Shown: in pieces, positions 27,925-37,466 of the stretch
Numbering within the stretch: the first letter of the stretch is position 1
Layout: every line of letters starts with the position of its first letter
Program-made: the position numbers and the translations under genes
DNA from: Agathobacter sp.
Lineage (GTDB): Bacteria > Bacillota > Clostridia > Lachnospirales > Lachnospiraceae
NCBI GenBank assembly: GCA_017409825.1
Contig: JAFQRZ010000003.1
Location: 1-64,000, forward strand
Reading direction: 5' to 3'
Length of the DNA stretch: 64,000 bases
Notes under the pieces: generated by a model
The model's input: only the letters and a program-made list of their open reading frames with translations
Database searches by the model: none
What the model was told of the DNA's origin: nothing

Positions 27925-28352
27925 AAGAGATAATATTAGGAATCTGGCTTGGAATACAGGGTGTCATGGATTTCAAATATAAGGAAATCCCGCTTTGGTT
28001 TACCTTGTTAGGTGGAGTGGTAGGAATTGTAATATGTGTACGAGAGGAAAGAACTGTATTTGAGGTACTAGTTTCCTGTTTGCCAGGGCTTGTGGTCATA
28101 TTTTTCTCTTGGATGACAAAGGAAATCATAGGGTTTGGAGATGGAATTGTGTTACTGGTGATGGGGTTTTATTTGTCCCTTTCGCAAGTGCTTTCCGTAG
28201 GGATGTTTGCCGTTTTCATCGCAGGGATAGTAGCGTTGATTTTACTGACGGTATTTCAAAAAGGGGGGAGCTATCGCATTCCATTCATTCCTTTTTTGAC
28301 TTTGGCGTATGGGATTGATTACTTGATAAGAATAGGAGAAAACATGCGATGA
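27921..28352 (+). CDS. Prepilin peptidase (A24, TadV/CpaA-like)
   Basis: This 143-residue membrane protein has about four helices and the two aspartates of A24 peptidases: Asp in GVMDFKYKEIP and Asp in the GFGDG motif. It would cut the leaders of the Flp pilin and the TadE-like proteins of this operon. ATG 27921 overlaps the previous stop (ATGA), which I prefer to the upstream TTG at 27909. Confidence 0.85.
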   Translation: MKEIILGIWLGIQGVMDFKYKEIPLWFTLLGGVVGIVICVREERTVFEVLVSCLPGLVVIFFSWMTKEIIGFGDGIVLLVMGFYLSLSQVLSVGMFAVFIAGIVALILLTVFQKGGSYRIPFIPFLTLAYGIDYLIRIGENMR

Positions 28353-28576
28353 GAAGAGTGTGGTATAAAGGAAGTTATACGGTAGAGGCAGCAATTTACA
28401 TTCCCATTGTTTTATTTCTGTTGTTCCAAACCATCGGAATCGCGATCGATTTTTGGCAGGAGAGCAAGCAGAGGGAGGTTTGTGAAGCATTACAGGAGTT
28501 GGACATTGTGAAGGAATTTTACGGGTATCAAATTCTAGATGAGGTACGAAAGGAGATAGAAGATGAGGAATCATGA
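28349..28576 (+). CDS. Small TadE-like pseudopilin
   Basis: The 75-residue protein has a basic leader and KGSYTVEAAIYIPIVLFLLFQ, the same Gly-Ser-Tyr-Thr-x-Glu-Ala-Ala site as the 27085 product, then a short charged tail. It is probably a minor pilin processed by the adjacent peptidase. The start overlaps the peptidase stop (ATGA) and the end overlaps the FHA gene by 14 bases. Confidence 0.75.
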   Translation: MRRVWYKGSYTVEAAIYIPIVLFLLFQTIGIAIDFWQESKQREVCEALQELDIVKEFYGYQILDEVRKEIEDEES

Positions 28577-29684
28577 GATTTCATACGAAAGAGATGTAAA
28601 CAAAAGCTATATGAAAATTCCTGCTGCAGAAGCAATCAGTTTAGATGAGAAGCTGATGTTTCGAAAGTGTTATCAGGGGATTCTGCCCATGGAAAAGTGC
28701 TATGTGAATGGGAGCGGGCAATATTGGTATAACATTTCCGGAAGACAGGCTTTGGATGCGTATTGTAGGGTACATGGAATGAATCATGGATTTTTTGAGA
28801 CTTTGATGCTGCGTATTTGTAGTCAGTTAGAGATTCTGGAATGGAATTTAATCGATAGTCGCTGCCTGGTGATGGATCCAGAGCTTATTTTTGTCAATCA
28901 TTCGGGAGAAGAGATTTCGTTTATTTTGTACCCGGATACACAGGGAAATTTTTTAGAAGAATTGAGACATCTCATGGAGTACCTTTTGACAAAGCTAAAT
29001 CATGGAGATAAAGAGGGGGTACATCAGGCATACGGAATATATAGTTTGATGCTGACGGATGGCTATAGTATTGCAGAGGTAAAACAGGCTATTTTAAGCA
29101 ACAGGGAGAAAGATGCTGAGAAAATGGAAGCAGGTTCCTTCGGGGAGATGGCATCCGCGTTGGATGAGGACTGCGAATGCGTATCTGCAGATGCATCGGA
29201 AGCTGAAAAGCAGGATGTGCTTCAGGAGATAGAACAGAAGCTGCTGGGATTGTTTGAACGAGTGAAAAAGATGCTTTGGAGTAAGAAAGATAATAAGGAA
29301 CAGATTCCAATGGTAGTATATCCGGAAGAAGAACCAGAGGAAACAGAAGGAAGCATTCATCCGACGATTTGTTTAGCGGCATCCTTAGAGGAGCCAAGAG
29401 GAGTACTTATTTATGAAGGAAGGCAGGATTATCCAGATTTTGAGTTGGCGAAGGGAAGCTGTATTTTAGGGAAAAATCCAAGAGTAAAACTATATATTAA
29501 TCGAGAAACCATTAGTCAGTTCCATGCGAAGTTTGATTATTGGAATCAAAAATATTATATCGAGGACATGAATTCTACCAATGGAACCTTTGTAAATGAC
29601 GAGATGCTCAATTATAAGGAGCAAAGAGAGCTGTCCCCTGGTGATGTTCTAAGATTTGCAGATGTGAAATATCGATTTTTGTAG
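28563..29684 (+). CDS. DUF6382-FHA domain protein
   Basis: The N-terminal half (about residues 1-180) matches the style of DUF6382 proteins and the C-terminal 75 residues form an FHA domain: GKNPRVKLYINRETISQFHAKF and DMNSTNGTFVND carry the phosphothreonine-binding Arg/Ser/Asn pattern. A charged linker joins them. FHA domains read Thr phosphorylation; a kinase encoded at 16334-17686 is the only candidate in this window. It is the last gene of the tad run, so it may couple phosphorylation to pilus assembly, which is inference. Confidence 0.82.
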   Translation: MRNHEISYERDVNKSYMKIPAAEAISLDEKLMFRKCYQGILPMEKCYVNGSGQYWYNISGRQALDAYCRVHGMNHGFFETLMLRICSQLEILEWNLIDSRCLVMDPELIFVNHSGEEISFILYPDTQGNFLEELRHLMEYLLTKLNHGDKEGVHQAYGIYSLMLTDGYSIAEVKQAILSNREKDAEKMEAGSFGEMASALDEDCECVSADASEAEKQDVLQEIEQKLLGLFERVKKMLWSKKDNKEQIPMVVYPEEEPEETEGSIHPTICLAASLEEPRGVLIYEGRQDYPDFELAKGSCILGKNPRVKLYINRETISQFHAKFDYWNQKYYIEDMNSTNGTFVNDEMLNYKEQRELSPGDVLRFADVKYRFL

Positions 29685-29728
29685 TATAATAGGTCTTATC
29701 ATACGAAGAAAATGGATAAGGAAGAAAC

Positions 29729-30316
29729 ATGAATATTACGATTTCACTGATTATTATTAATGTAATCATATATTTTATTTTGGAATTTATGGGAACGACG
29801 GAAAGTGCAGTCTTTATGATGGAGCATGGGGCTGTTTATCCACCGTGTATTACAGAGCAGGGAGAATATTGGCGGTTTTTTACTGCAACATTGATGCATT
29901 TTGGATTTTCTCACTTGCTGAATAATATGGTAATGCTGGGTGTAGCAGGTCAGATATTAGAACGTGCACTTGGAAAAGTAAAATATTTGTTATTATATTT
30001 TACGGCAGGTATTGGTGGCTGTGTGCTTTCTTATATAGAAATGATGCAGAGTGGTAAATATGCTGTGTCGGCAGGTGCTTCGGGTTCCATCTTCGGGATT
30101 ATCGGTGCGTTGGCGTGGATATTGATTTTGCATAAGGGAAATTACGAAACACTTACGGGAAAAGGTATGGTGATGATGATACTCCTTAGCCTGTATTATG
30201 GAGTTTCTACTGGCGATGTAGACAATTGGGGACATATCGGTGGTTTTGTGATGGGATTTCTTATTAGCATGATTTTCTACCGCAGAAATACGAAAGAGAT
30301 TGATTTTGGCGAATAA
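29729..30316 (+). CDS. Rhomboid-family intramembrane serine protease
   Basis: A 195-residue six-helix membrane protein with the rhomboid hallmarks: LMHFGFSHLLNNM in the second helix region, catalytic Ser in GASGSIFG and catalytic His in WGHIGGFVMGF. It cleaves transmembrane substrates within the bilayer. The TadE-like and pilin membrane segments nearby could be substrates, but there is no direct evidence. It lies 44 bases after the FHA gene. Confidence 0.9.
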   Translation: MNITISLIIINVIIYFILEFMGTTESAVFMMEHGAVYPPCITEQGEYWRFFTATLMHFGFSHLLNNMVMLGVAGQILERALGKVKYLLLYFTAGIGGCVLSYIEMMQSGKYAVSAGASGSIFGIIGALAWILILHKGNYETLTGKGMVMMILLSLYYGVSTGDVDNWGHIGGFVMGFLISMIFYRRNTKEIDFGE

Positions 30317-30361
30317 AATTTATATACTAAAGAAAGACAAAAGAAATACGTGAGGTAGAAA

Positions 30362-31351
30362 ATGAAGATTAATGTATATTATGGCGGAAGAGGTCTGTTG
30401 GATGACCCAACTTTATATGTTTTAAGTAAAATGGAAGACGTATTAAAGGAACTCCGCGTAAAGGTAGAAAGATACAATATTTATGAGCATAAAAACGAGA
30501 TTGCAACGCTTCCACAGACATTTAAGGACGCAGATGGTATTATCCTTGCAACAACAGTAGAATGGCTGGGGATTGGTGGATATATGCAGCAGTTTCTGGA
30601 TGCATGCTGGCTATATGGAGATAAGGAAAAAATTAGCCGACTTTATATGCAGCCAATCGTAATGTCCACAACCTATGGCGAAAGAGAAGGTGAACTGACA
30701 CTTTCCAATGCATGGGATATTTTGGGTGGACAGCCTTGTCCTGGTCTTTATGGTTATGTAGAGGATTTGGTTAGCTTTGAGGTAAATCTGGAATATACCG
30801 AGATTATTGAGAAAAAGGCAGAGAATCTGTATCGTATGATTTCACAGAAGATGAAGAGTCTCCCAACGAGTAATAATGCGGTAAAACGAAGTGTACTTCG
30901 TACACAACAGATGAGCCTTACACCACAGGAGAGTGAGCAGCTTTCGAAATATGTTTCCGACGATACGTATGTAAGACAGCAGAAAGAAGATATCGAAGAA
31001 CTTACATCCATGTTTAAGGATATGCTTGGAAAGGCTGCTACTGAGGAAAAAGAACCATTTTTGAAAGAACTGCAAAGTCATTTTGTTGCGCCAGATGATT
31101 TTTCTGCTACCTATTCGATAGCGATTGAAGGATTTAAAAATCCGCTTTATATTAAAGTCGATGGTGATATGCTGGAAACATTTTATGGAAAGAAGGATAA
31201 TATCGATGTATATGCGAAATTATCAATCGATGTAATGCAGTCTATTGTAGATGGAAGAATGACATTCCAGCGTGCATTTATGACTGGTGAAATGACGGCG
31301 AAAGGGAACTTTAAAACCTTGCGTATGCTGGATCAGGTATTTTTATTCTAA
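30362..31351 (+). CDS. Flavodoxin-like / SCP2 two-domain protein
   Basis: The 329-residue protein has an N-terminal flavodoxin-like fold of NADPH-dependent FMN reductase type (KINVYYGGRGLLDD start; DGIILATTVEWLGIGGYMQQFLD). Its C-terminal domain of about 100 residues resembles SCP2 sterol-carrier domains (ATYSIAIEGFKNPLYIKVDGD .. DVYAKLSIDVMQSIVDGRMTFQRAFMTGEMTAKGN). The combination is found in clostridia; its substrate is unknown. GTGAGGTAG precedes the start. Confidence 0.75.
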   Translation: MKINVYYGGRGLLDDPTLYVLSKMEDVLKELRVKVERYNIYEHKNEIATLPQTFKDADGIILATTVEWLGIGGYMQQFLDACWLYGDKEKISRLYMQPIVMSTTYGEREGELTLSNAWDILGGQPCPGLYGYVEDLVSFEVNLEYTEIIEKKAENLYRMISQKMKSLPTSNNAVKRSVLRTQQMSLTPQESEQLSKYVSDDTYVRQQKEDIEELTSMFKDMLGKAATEEKEPFLKELQSHFVAPDDFSATYSIAIEGFKNPLYIKVDGDMLETFYGKKDNIDVYAKLSIDVMQSIVDGRMTFQRAFMTGEMTAKGNFKTLRMLDQVFLF

Positions 31352-31375
31352 AATGAAAGAAAGAGAGATTCTAAT

Positions 31376-31795
31376 ATGAAAAAAGATGATTGTATTTTTT
31401 GTATGCTTGCAAATGGAGATATTCCTACGAATACCATATACGAAGATGAAGAATTTCGTGTAATTATGGATAACGCACCAGCGACCAAAGGTCATGCATT
31501 GGTGCTTCCAAAAGATCATTATGCAGATATTTATGGAATTGACCCAGAAGTATTAGGAAGAGCAATCCAGGTGGGACAAAAAGTAATTAAACATGCAACC
31601 AAGGTATTAGGATGTGAAGGTTATAATCTTCTTCAGAACAACGGAGAAGTTGCAGGACAGACCATTTTCCACTTCCATTTACATTTGATTCCTCGCTATG
31701 CAGATATGGACAATTCGCAGATGCTGAAATGTCCAGCTAGTGAAGGGGATGCAGATGCTATAAAAGAATTGACTGCACGCTTGAAATTGAACTAG
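31376..31795 (+). CDS. HIT-family nucleotide hydrolase
   Basis: The 139-residue protein carries the histidine triad HFHLHLIPR near residue 100 and the N-terminal CIFCMLANGDIPTN zinc-site type start typical of Hint/HIT proteins. These enzymes hydrolyse nucleoside phosphoramidates or related AMP conjugates in the cytoplasm. It lies 24 bases after the flavodoxin-like gene and is followed by a terminator. Confidence 0.92.
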   Translation: MKKDDCIFCMLANGDIPTNTIYEDEEFRVIMDNAPATKGHALVLPKDHYADIYGIDPEVLGRAIQVGQKVIKHATKVLGCEGYNLLQNNGEVAGQTIFHFHLHLIPRYADMDNSQMLKCPASEGDADAIKELTARLKLN

Positions 31796-31811
31796 GGAAT
31801 TTTTATAAGAT

Positions 31812-31868
31812 AAGGGGTCGAGAAAGCTTGAATGTAGAATCATCCATGCGTTATCGACCCCTTTTTTT
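31812..31868. terminator. Bidirectional terminator between the HIT gene and murG
   Basis: AAGGGGTCGA pairs with TCGACCCCTT around a 32-base loop, with a T run after it on the plus strand and a short one on the minus strand. The murG stop codon falls in the T tract. Confidence 0.75.
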
Positions 31869-32940
31869 ATTTCTGTTTACGTTCCTTTTCAATTAATTCT
31901 AAGATAGTTCCAATGGAATCCATCTGACCGCTTTCGGACATTGCATCAATATATGTTTGGCGATTTGCATAAACATCACGAACTGCGGCAAGAAGAACTT
32001 CGTCGGTTACATCTTCTTCCTGAATCACATAAGAGAAGCCTTGCTTTGCAAATGATTTTGCGTTCAAAATCTGGTCGCCACGGCTGGCCGCAGCAGATAA
32101 TGGAATCAAAATATTTGGTTTATGTAAAGCAAGGAGTTCACAAATCGAGTTTGCACCAGCACGGGAAATTGCAAGGTCTGCAAGAGCCAGCATATCCGTA
32201 AGTTCTGCACTAGCATATTCGAATTGTGCGTACCCTTTGGTATCAACAAGTGTCTCGTCGAGATTTCCTTTTCCGCATAAGTGAATGATGTGAAAATCTT
32301 TCAATAATTCTGGCAGTACTTTACGAACCGCTTCATTAATTGCACGGGAACCCAAACTTCCACCAATAATGAGAAGTACAGGCTTCTTTTCTGCAGGAAA
32401 TCCACAAAGAGTATAAGCATTGTCTGGATTTCCACTCAAAAGTTCACGACGAATTGGTGAACCTGTCAGTACGGCTTTTTCTGCAGGAAGATATTTTAAA
32501 GTTTCTGGGAAATTGCAGCATACTTTTTTCGCACCCTTTATTGCAATACGATTTGCAAGTCCAGGAGTGATATCGGATTCGTGAATAATTGCAGGTACGC
32601 CACAGGTTTTTGCAGCTAATACAACAGGTACAGAAACGAACCCACCTTTAGAAAAAACGATATCTGGTTTCAATTTACGCATAAGACCCAATGCCTGTGC
32701 ATATCCCTTAATTACACGGAGTGGATCCGAAAAGTTTTTTGGATCAAAGTAACGACGAAGCTTGCCTGAATCGATTCCTGTATAAGGAATATTCTGTGCT
32801 TCAATAAGCTCTTTTTCAATACCCGTGTAAGAGCCGATATAGTGAATGTCATAGCCGGCTTCTTTTAGTGCTGGCATAAGTGCAATATTTGGTGTAACGT
32901 GGCCAGCAGTACCGCCACCTGTCATAACGATTTTTTTCAT
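31867..32940 (-). CDS. murG: MurG, lipid II synthase
   Basis: MurG adds GlcNAc from UDP-GlcNAc to lipid I to make lipid II, at the inner face of the membrane. The 357-residue protein starts [20 protein letters not shown] with the glycine-rich loop, and has the [10 protein letters not shown] loop and the [15 protein letters not shown] donor-site motif. ATG 32940 follows GGAGAGGGTG; the longer frame from 32997 has no such site. It is a single gene, not in a dcw cluster here. Confidence 0.95.
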   Translation of the reverse strand: MKKIVMTGGGTAGHVTPNIALMPALKEAGYDIHYIGSYTGIEKELIEAQNIPYTGIDSGKLRRYFDPKNFSDPLRVIKGYAQALGLMRKLKPDIVFSKGGFVSVPVVLAAKTCGVPAIIHESDITPGLANRIAIKGAKKVCCNFPETLKYLPAEKAVLTGSPIRRELLSGNPDNAYTLCGFPAEKKPVLLIIGGSLGSRAINEAVRKVLPELLKDFHIIHLCGKGNLDETLVDTKGYAQFEYASAELTDMLALADLAISRAGANSICELLALHKPNILIPLSAAASRGDQILNAKSFAKQGFSYVIQEEDVTDEVLLAAVRDVYANRQTYIDAMSESGQMDSIGTILELIEKERKQK

Positions 32941-32977
32941 AAAAACACCCTCTCCTTCGATAGATGAATTATTACTT

Positions 32978-33008
32978 ATTATATTATACCCAAACAAGGA
33001 AATGTCAA
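32978..33008 (-). promoter_or_regulatory. Promoter of murG
   Basis: On the minus strand TTGACA (33008-33003) is followed by overlapping TATAATATAAT. The second TATAAT (32983-32978) is 19 bases away and the first only 14, so spacing is imperfect although both boxes are exact. Confidence 0.55.
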
Positions 33009-33136
33009 CAAAGTTTTCCTAGTCGAAAAATAGAGAAACTTGCGGTGAAAAGTACCGCCTGTCCACTTTTCGTTTCTTTCAAATGTAGATATAATGAAAA
33101 GCATAAAATCTTCATAATAAGAAAAGGAGAAAAAGG

Positions 33137-33427
33137 ATGATTCGTCTCGAGTGGTTATTTCTCATGCAGCTTGCGATGGGAGTGCTTATGATTGTGTTTT
33201 TACAAAAGCTAATGCAGATGAAGAAACAGGTAGAGAAGATTACACAAGAAGTAATGAATTACATATCTTATGTTACGGAAGAGGTAACAGAAGAGCCATT
33301 GACAGAGACAAAGGTAGGGGAAGGACTTTCGCGTGAAAAACAAAGGGATAAGAATCCGTCACAAAAAGAGAAGGAGGAAGCGCAGAATCGTTTGATTCAG
33401 GCGGTTTTAGGTGAATATTTTCCTTAG
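33137..33427 (+). CDS. Small membrane-anchored charged protein
   Basis: The 96-residue protein has one N-terminal transmembrane helix (about residues 5-23) and a hydrophilic, Glu/Lys-rich tail likely to be cytoplasmic. AAAAGGAGAAAAAGG precedes ATG 33137, and a TATAAT at 33090-33095 suggests its own weak promoter. I recognise no family. Confidence 0.65.
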   Translation: MIRLEWLFLMQLAMGVLMIVFLQKLMQMKKQVEKITQEVMNYISYVTEEVTEEPLTETKVGEGLSREKQRDKNPSQKEKEEAQNRLIQAVLGEYFP

Positions 33428-33449
33428 GAACCGTCCATTTTTTATTGTA

Positions 33450-33478
33450 TTTACAGTCTAAATAGAGTAAAATACTAT
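33450..33478 (+). promoter_or_regulatory. Promoter of argF
   Basis: TTTACA (33450-33455), 17 bases, TACTAT (33473-33478), 26 bases before the argF start codon. The -10 matches the consensus at four positions. Confidence 0.5.
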
Positions 33479-33504
33479 CATTCCCAAAAGTAGGAGGAGA
33501 CGGT

Positions 33505-34494
33505 ATGACTTTAAAAGGACGTTCATTTTTGACATTAAAAGATTATACGCCAGAAGAAATTACATATTTAATTGATTTGGCGGCAGAATTGAAGGAAAAA
33601 AAGAAACAGGGTATTATGCATGATAGCCTTGTTGGTAAAAATATTGTATTGATTTTCGAGAAAACCAGTACGAGAACGAGGTGTTCTTTTGAAGTTGCAG
33701 CATACGATTTGGGGATGCATGTGACTTACTTAGATCCAGCATCTTCTCAGTTTGGCGGAAAAGAAAGTGTAGCAGATACGGCCCGTGTATTAGGTAGAAT
33801 GTATGACGGCATTGAGTATCGTGGATTTACGCAGGAAACCGTAGAGGCTTTGGCGGAATATTCTGGGGTTCCAGTATGGAACGGACTTACCGATGATTTC
33901 CACCCAACACAGATGATTGCAGATATGTTGACCATTCGTGAAAAATTAGGGGAATTAAAAGGGCTTAAATTTGTTTACATGGGAGATGCCCGTTTTAATA
34001 TGGGAAATTCCTTAATGGTAACTTGCGCAAAATTAGGGATGCACTTTGTAGCTTGTACGAATAAGAGATATTTTCCTAAGAAGGATTTAGTGGAATATGC
34101 AAAGAGTGTGGCTGCAGAAACAGGTGCAACCATTACTTTGACAGAAGATGTAGAAGAGGCTACCACAAATGCGGATGTAATTTATACAGACGTATGGGTA
34201 TCTATGGGTGAACCAGCAGTCGTATGGGGTGAGAGAATTGATGATCTGCTTCCATATCAGGTAAATGAAAAGGCATTTGAGAAAGCAAAAGATACGGCTA
34301 TTTTCATGCATTGTTTGCCAGCATATCACGACAGAAATACCCGTGTGGGAGAAGAAGTATACAAGAAATTTGGTTTGTCAGAATTAGAAGTGACCAACGA
34401 AGTGTTCGAAGGTCCTCGTTCTGTAGTATTTGATGAAGCAGAAAACCGCATGCACTCCATCAAAGCCATTATGAAAGCGACACTTTCGGATTAA
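33505..34494 (+). CDS. argF: Ornithine carbamoyltransferase
   Basis: This enzyme makes citrulline from ornithine and carbamoyl phosphate in arginine synthesis (or the reverse in catabolism). The 329-residue protein shows the carbamoyl-phosphate loop EKTSTRTRCSFE, the HPTQ motif (DDFHPTQMIAD) and the ornithine-site HCLPA motif. AGGAGG before ATG 33505 supports the start. birA begins one base after its stop, so the two are probably cotranscribed, and a biosynthetic role is more likely. Confidence 0.95.
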   Translation: MTLKGRSFLTLKDYTPEEITYLIDLAAELKEKKKQGIMHDSLVGKNIVLIFEKTSTRTRCSFEVAAYDLGMHVTYLDPASSQFGGKESVADTARVLGRMYDGIEYRGFTQETVEALAEYSGVPVWNGLTDDFHPTQMIADMLTIREKLGELKGLKFVYMGDARFNMGNSLMVTCAKLGMHFVACTNKRYFPKKDLVEYAKSVAAETGATITLTEDVEEATTNADVIYTDVWVSMGEPAVVWGERIDDLLPYQVNEKAFEKAKDTAIFMHCLPAYHDRNTRVGEEVYKKFGLSELEVTNEVFEGPRSVVFDEAENRMHSIKAIMKATLSD

Positions 34495-34495
34495 T

Positions 34496-35278
34496 ATGAT
34501 TACCAAACGTTATCACTTTGAAACAATCGACTCTACAAATAAAAAAGCAAGAGAATTGGCGACGGAAGGCGCGGTGCATGGAACTCTTGTCACGGCAGAC
34601 GCGCAGGTATCTGGAATTGGGCGTCGAGGTCGTAGCTGGTCCTCGGAAAAAGAGGCGGGCATTTATATGTCGATGGTATTGCGTCCGGAGATAGAGACGG
34701 ACAAAGCCTCCATGCTTACTTTGGTGGCTGCTATGGCAGTAGAAAAAGCGATAGCACACATTTGCTTGACAGATACATCTGATTGTGAGGATATAGATAT
34801 TGGTCGGTTGATGATAAAATGGCCGAACGATATCGTGCTGAATAAAAAGAAGGTCTGTGGTATTTTAACGGAGCTATCATTAGAAGGCAGAGAAATCGAG
34901 TATATTGTGTTGGGTATTGGTATCAATGTAAACAATAAAGAGTTTCCAGAAGAAATTTCTCAGACCGCCAGCTCTTTAAGCTTGGAATGTGGAAGGGATT
35001 TGGACAGAGAATTGTTGATAACAGAAGTCTGGAAACAATTTGCGGTGTACTATGAACTATTTTTGCAGACGGAAGATATCTCTCTTTTCCAAGAAGAATA
35101 TGAGGCTGCACTAATTAATAAAGAAGAAAACGTAAAAGTACTAGACCCGTTGGGCGAGTATATTGGCATCGCCAAGGGAATTACAAATACAGGGGAACTA
35201 ATCGTAGAGACAGCGGGCGATGTCCGATATGTATCTGGCGGAGAGGTTTCGGTGAGAGGAATGTATGGATATGTCTAA
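34496..35278 (+). CDS. birA: Biotin-protein ligase (class I, no HTH)
   Basis: It attaches biotin to carboxylase carrier proteins via biotinyl-AMP. The 260-residue protein has the biotin/ATP loop GIGRRGRSWSSEKEAG, KWPNDIVLNKKKVCGILTE and a C-terminal SH3-like domain. It starts directly with the catalytic domain, so the DNA-binding domain of bifunctional BirA is absent and it should not repress transcription. It overlaps the next gene by 14 bases. Confidence 0.92.
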   Translation: MITKRYHFETIDSTNKKARELATEGAVHGTLVTADAQVSGIGRRGRSWSSEKEAGIYMSMVLRPEIETDKASMLTLVAAMAVEKAIAHICLTDTSDCEDIDIGRLMIKWPNDIVLNKKKVCGILTELSLEGREIEYIVLGIGINVNNKEFPEEISQTASSLSLECGRDLDRELLITEVWKQFAVYYELFLQTEDISLFQEEYEAALINKEENVKVLDPLGEYIGIAKGITNTGELIVETAGDVRYVSGGEVSVRGMYGYV

Positions 35279-35612
35279 TCAGGAAATTACACTTTGTGCA
35301 TCCAATGCATACAATAAGAAATTTTATTTGAATGATAATTTTAAAGGCTTGCCAGAAGCCATCAAGGAAGAGTTGCAGATTATGTGCGTGCTTTACACAG
35401 AAGATGTTGGCGGCGTATTGGAGTTGGTGTTCGATGAGGATGGAAATCTGGAATTTCGGACATCCTATGAAGAAGGTGACTTCTTTTATGACGAAATCGG
35501 AAGTGTGTTGAAAATTAAGCAGTACCAGAATGTAAAACGTGAATTATTAGAGGCGTTAGAAACTTATTACCGTATCGTTTTCTTGGGAGAAGGTTTAGAC
35601 GAGGAGGAATAA
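35265..35612 (+). CDS. DUF6145 family protein
   Basis: The 115-residue acidic protein resembles the DUF6145 family of Lachnospiraceae, with no catalytic motif visible. It starts inside the end of birA with AGAGGA upstream and ends 4 bases before coaX, so it is part of the argF-birA-coaX-dusB run. Function unknown. Confidence 0.75.
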   Translation: MDMSNQEITLCASNAYNKKFYLNDNFKGLPEAIKEELQIMCVLYTEDVGGVLELVFDEDGNLEFRTSYEEGDFFYDEIGSVLKIKQYQNVKRELLEALETYYRIVFLGEGLDEEE

Positions 35613-35616
35613 TCCT

Positions 35617-36396
35617 ATGATTTTAACATTGGATGTAGGAAATACAAATATGACAGGCGGCGTTTTCAAGGATGACGAAATCGTTGCAACATTTCGTATG
35701 ACGACGAAGATACCTCGCACCTCGGATGAATATGGGATGGTTCTTTTTAATTTGTTAAATCAGAACCAGATTAAACCAGCAGATATTGAGGATGCGATTA
35801 TTTGTTCGGTAGTGCCAGATGTCATGCATTCGTTAGCGAGTGCGATGATTAAGTATTTGGATATCAAGCCAATTATTGTAGGGCCTGGGATCAAAACAGG
35901 ACTTCGTATTCAGCTTCCAAATCCACAGCAGGTCGGTGCAGACCGTATTGTGGATGCAGTTGCGGCGTATGAGCTTTATGGTGGACCAGTTTTGGTTATG
36001 GATTATGGTACAGCTACCACATACGATTTAGTAGATGAAACAGGTACCTTTGTAGGTGGTATTACTGCACCAGGTATCGCGATTTCTGCGAAGGCACTTT
36101 GGGAGGACGCAGCGAAGCTTCCAAAGATTGAAATTGCCAAGCCAGAGAAAGTGATTGGAAACGACACCATCAGCAGCATGCAATCTGGTCTTGTGTATGG
36201 ACAAATCGGTCAGGCTGAATATTTAATTAAGAAAGTAAAAGAAGAATCGGGCTTAGAGAATTTAAAAGTTGTGGCCACGGGTGGGCTTGGACGTATCATT
36301 TCCGAAAGCACCGATGCGATTGATATATATGATGCGAATTTAACACTAAAAGGAATTTATCTGGTGTATAAAAAGCAGAATAGGAGAACAAAATGA
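35617..36396 (+). CDS. coaX: Type III pantothenate kinase
   Basis: CoaX performs the first step of coenzyme A synthesis. The 259-residue protein has the ASKHA phosphate loops: [13 protein letters not shown] at the N-terminus, [13 protein letters not shown], and [21 protein letters not shown] precedes the start. Its last bases overlap dusB (ATGA). Confidence 0.95.
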   Translation: MILTLDVGNTNMTGGVFKDDEIVATFRMTTKIPRTSDEYGMVLFNLLNQNQIKPADIEDAIICSVVPDVMHSLASAMIKYLDIKPIIVGPGIKTGLRIQLPNPQQVGADRIVDAVAAYELYGGPVLVMDYGTATTYDLVDETGTFVGGITAPGIAISAKALWEDAAKLPKIEIAKPEKVIGNDTISSMQSGLVYGQIGQAEYLIKKVKEESGLENLKVVATGGLGRIISESTDAIDIYDANLTLKGIYLVYKKQNRRTK

Positions 36397-37382
36397 TAAA
36401 GCCACTCCAAATCGGAAGTGTCACATTACCAAATAATTTAATATTGGCACCTATGGCAGGCGTAACCGACCTGCCATTTCGCTTGTTATGCAAGGAGCAG
36501 GGAGCTGGACTTCTCTGCATGGAAATGGTAAGTGCCAAAGCAATTATGTACAAAAACAGAAATACGATAGACCTTTTGAAAATCGATGAACGTGAGCTGC
36601 CAGTATCATTACAGCTTTTCGGTTCAGACCCAGATATAATTTCGAATATTGCACATGAAATCGAAGAACGTCCATTTGATATTCTCGATATCAACATGGG
36701 ATGTCCAGTTCCAAAGATTGTCAATAATGGCGAAGGCTCTGCCCTGATGAAAAATCCAAAGCTGGCAGGCGAAATTATAGAAAAAACTGTGAAAGCGATA
36801 AATAAACCCGTGACAGTCAAAATCCGTAAGGGTTTTGATGAGACTTGCGTAAATGCAGTTGAGATGGCAAAGATTGCAGAAGCCAGTGGTGCAGCTGCAA
36901 TTGCAGTACACGGCAGAACCAGAGAGCAGTATTATTCTGGAAAGGCAGACTGGGACATTATTCGTCAGGTAAAAGAAGCTGTATCGATTCCAGTAATCGG
37001 AAATGGTGATTTGCTTACGGCAGAAGATGTGATTGCGATGCAAAAGCAGACCGGTTGTGACGGTTTTATGATTGGCAGAGGAGCACAGGGAAATCCTTGG
37101 ATATTCCGACAGGTATTGCATTATTTTGAAACTGGGGAGCATCTGGCAAAACCAAGTTTTGAGGAGGTCGCTGAGATGATGCTTCGACATGCACGTATGA
37201 TGCTGGAATTCAAAGGAGAGTATACGGGTATTCGCGAAATTCGAAAACATGGTGCATGGTACACAGCGGGTTATCCAAACTCGGCGAAACTTCGAGTCAT
37301 GATAAATGAGGTAGAAACATACAATGAGTTAGAAGCGCTTTTGTACAAGGTATGTGAAAAAAGCGGAATTTCCTTGACATAA
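36393..37382 (+). CDS. dusB: tRNA-dihydrouridine synthase
   Basis: This FMN enzyme reduces uridine to dihydrouridine in the tRNA D loop. The 329-residue protein has the FMN-binding start [13 protein letters not shown], the active-site Cys in [19 protein letters not shown], and [15 protein letters not shown]. The stop codon lies in the greA promoter. Confidence 0.93.
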   Translation: MIKPLQIGSVTLPNNLILAPMAGVTDLPFRLLCKEQGAGLLCMEMVSAKAIMYKNRNTIDLLKIDERELPVSLQLFGSDPDIISNIAHEIEERPFDILDINMGCPVPKIVNNGEGSALMKNPKLAGEIIEKTVKAINKPVTVKIRKGFDETCVNAVEMAKIAEASGAAAIAVHGRTREQYYSGKADWDIIRQVKEAVSIPVIGNGDLLTAEDVIAMQKQTGCDGFMIGRGAQGNPWIFRQVLHYFETGEHLAKPSFEEVAEMMLRHARMMLEFKGEYTGIREIRKHGAWYTAGYPNSAKLRVMINEVETYNELEALLYKVCEKSGISLT

Positions 37383-37430
37383 GGGGTGCGATTGGCTATA
37401 ATGCTGTAAGTTGTAAACACCCAATGGGTG
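37374..37430 (+). promoter_or_regulatory. Consensus promoter and dyad ahead of greA
   Basis: TTGACA (37374-37379) and TATAAT (37397-37402) are both exact, 17 bases apart. The -35 overlaps the end of dusB. About 15 bases after the -10 lies the perfect dyad CACCCAATGGGTG (37418-37430), which could be an operator or a 5' stem in the mRNA. Confidence 0.85.
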
Positions 37431-37466
37431 TGAACAGAACGTGAATACAAAAAGGGGTAAGGTAAA

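Noticed and set aside
29089-29397. Minus-strand frames inside the FHA gene
   Set aside because: No ribosome site or homology; they are antisense to a strongly supported gene.
32941-32997. Longer N-terminus for MurG
   Set aside because: Known MurG proteins begin at the [10 protein letters not shown] type start, which also has the ribosome site.
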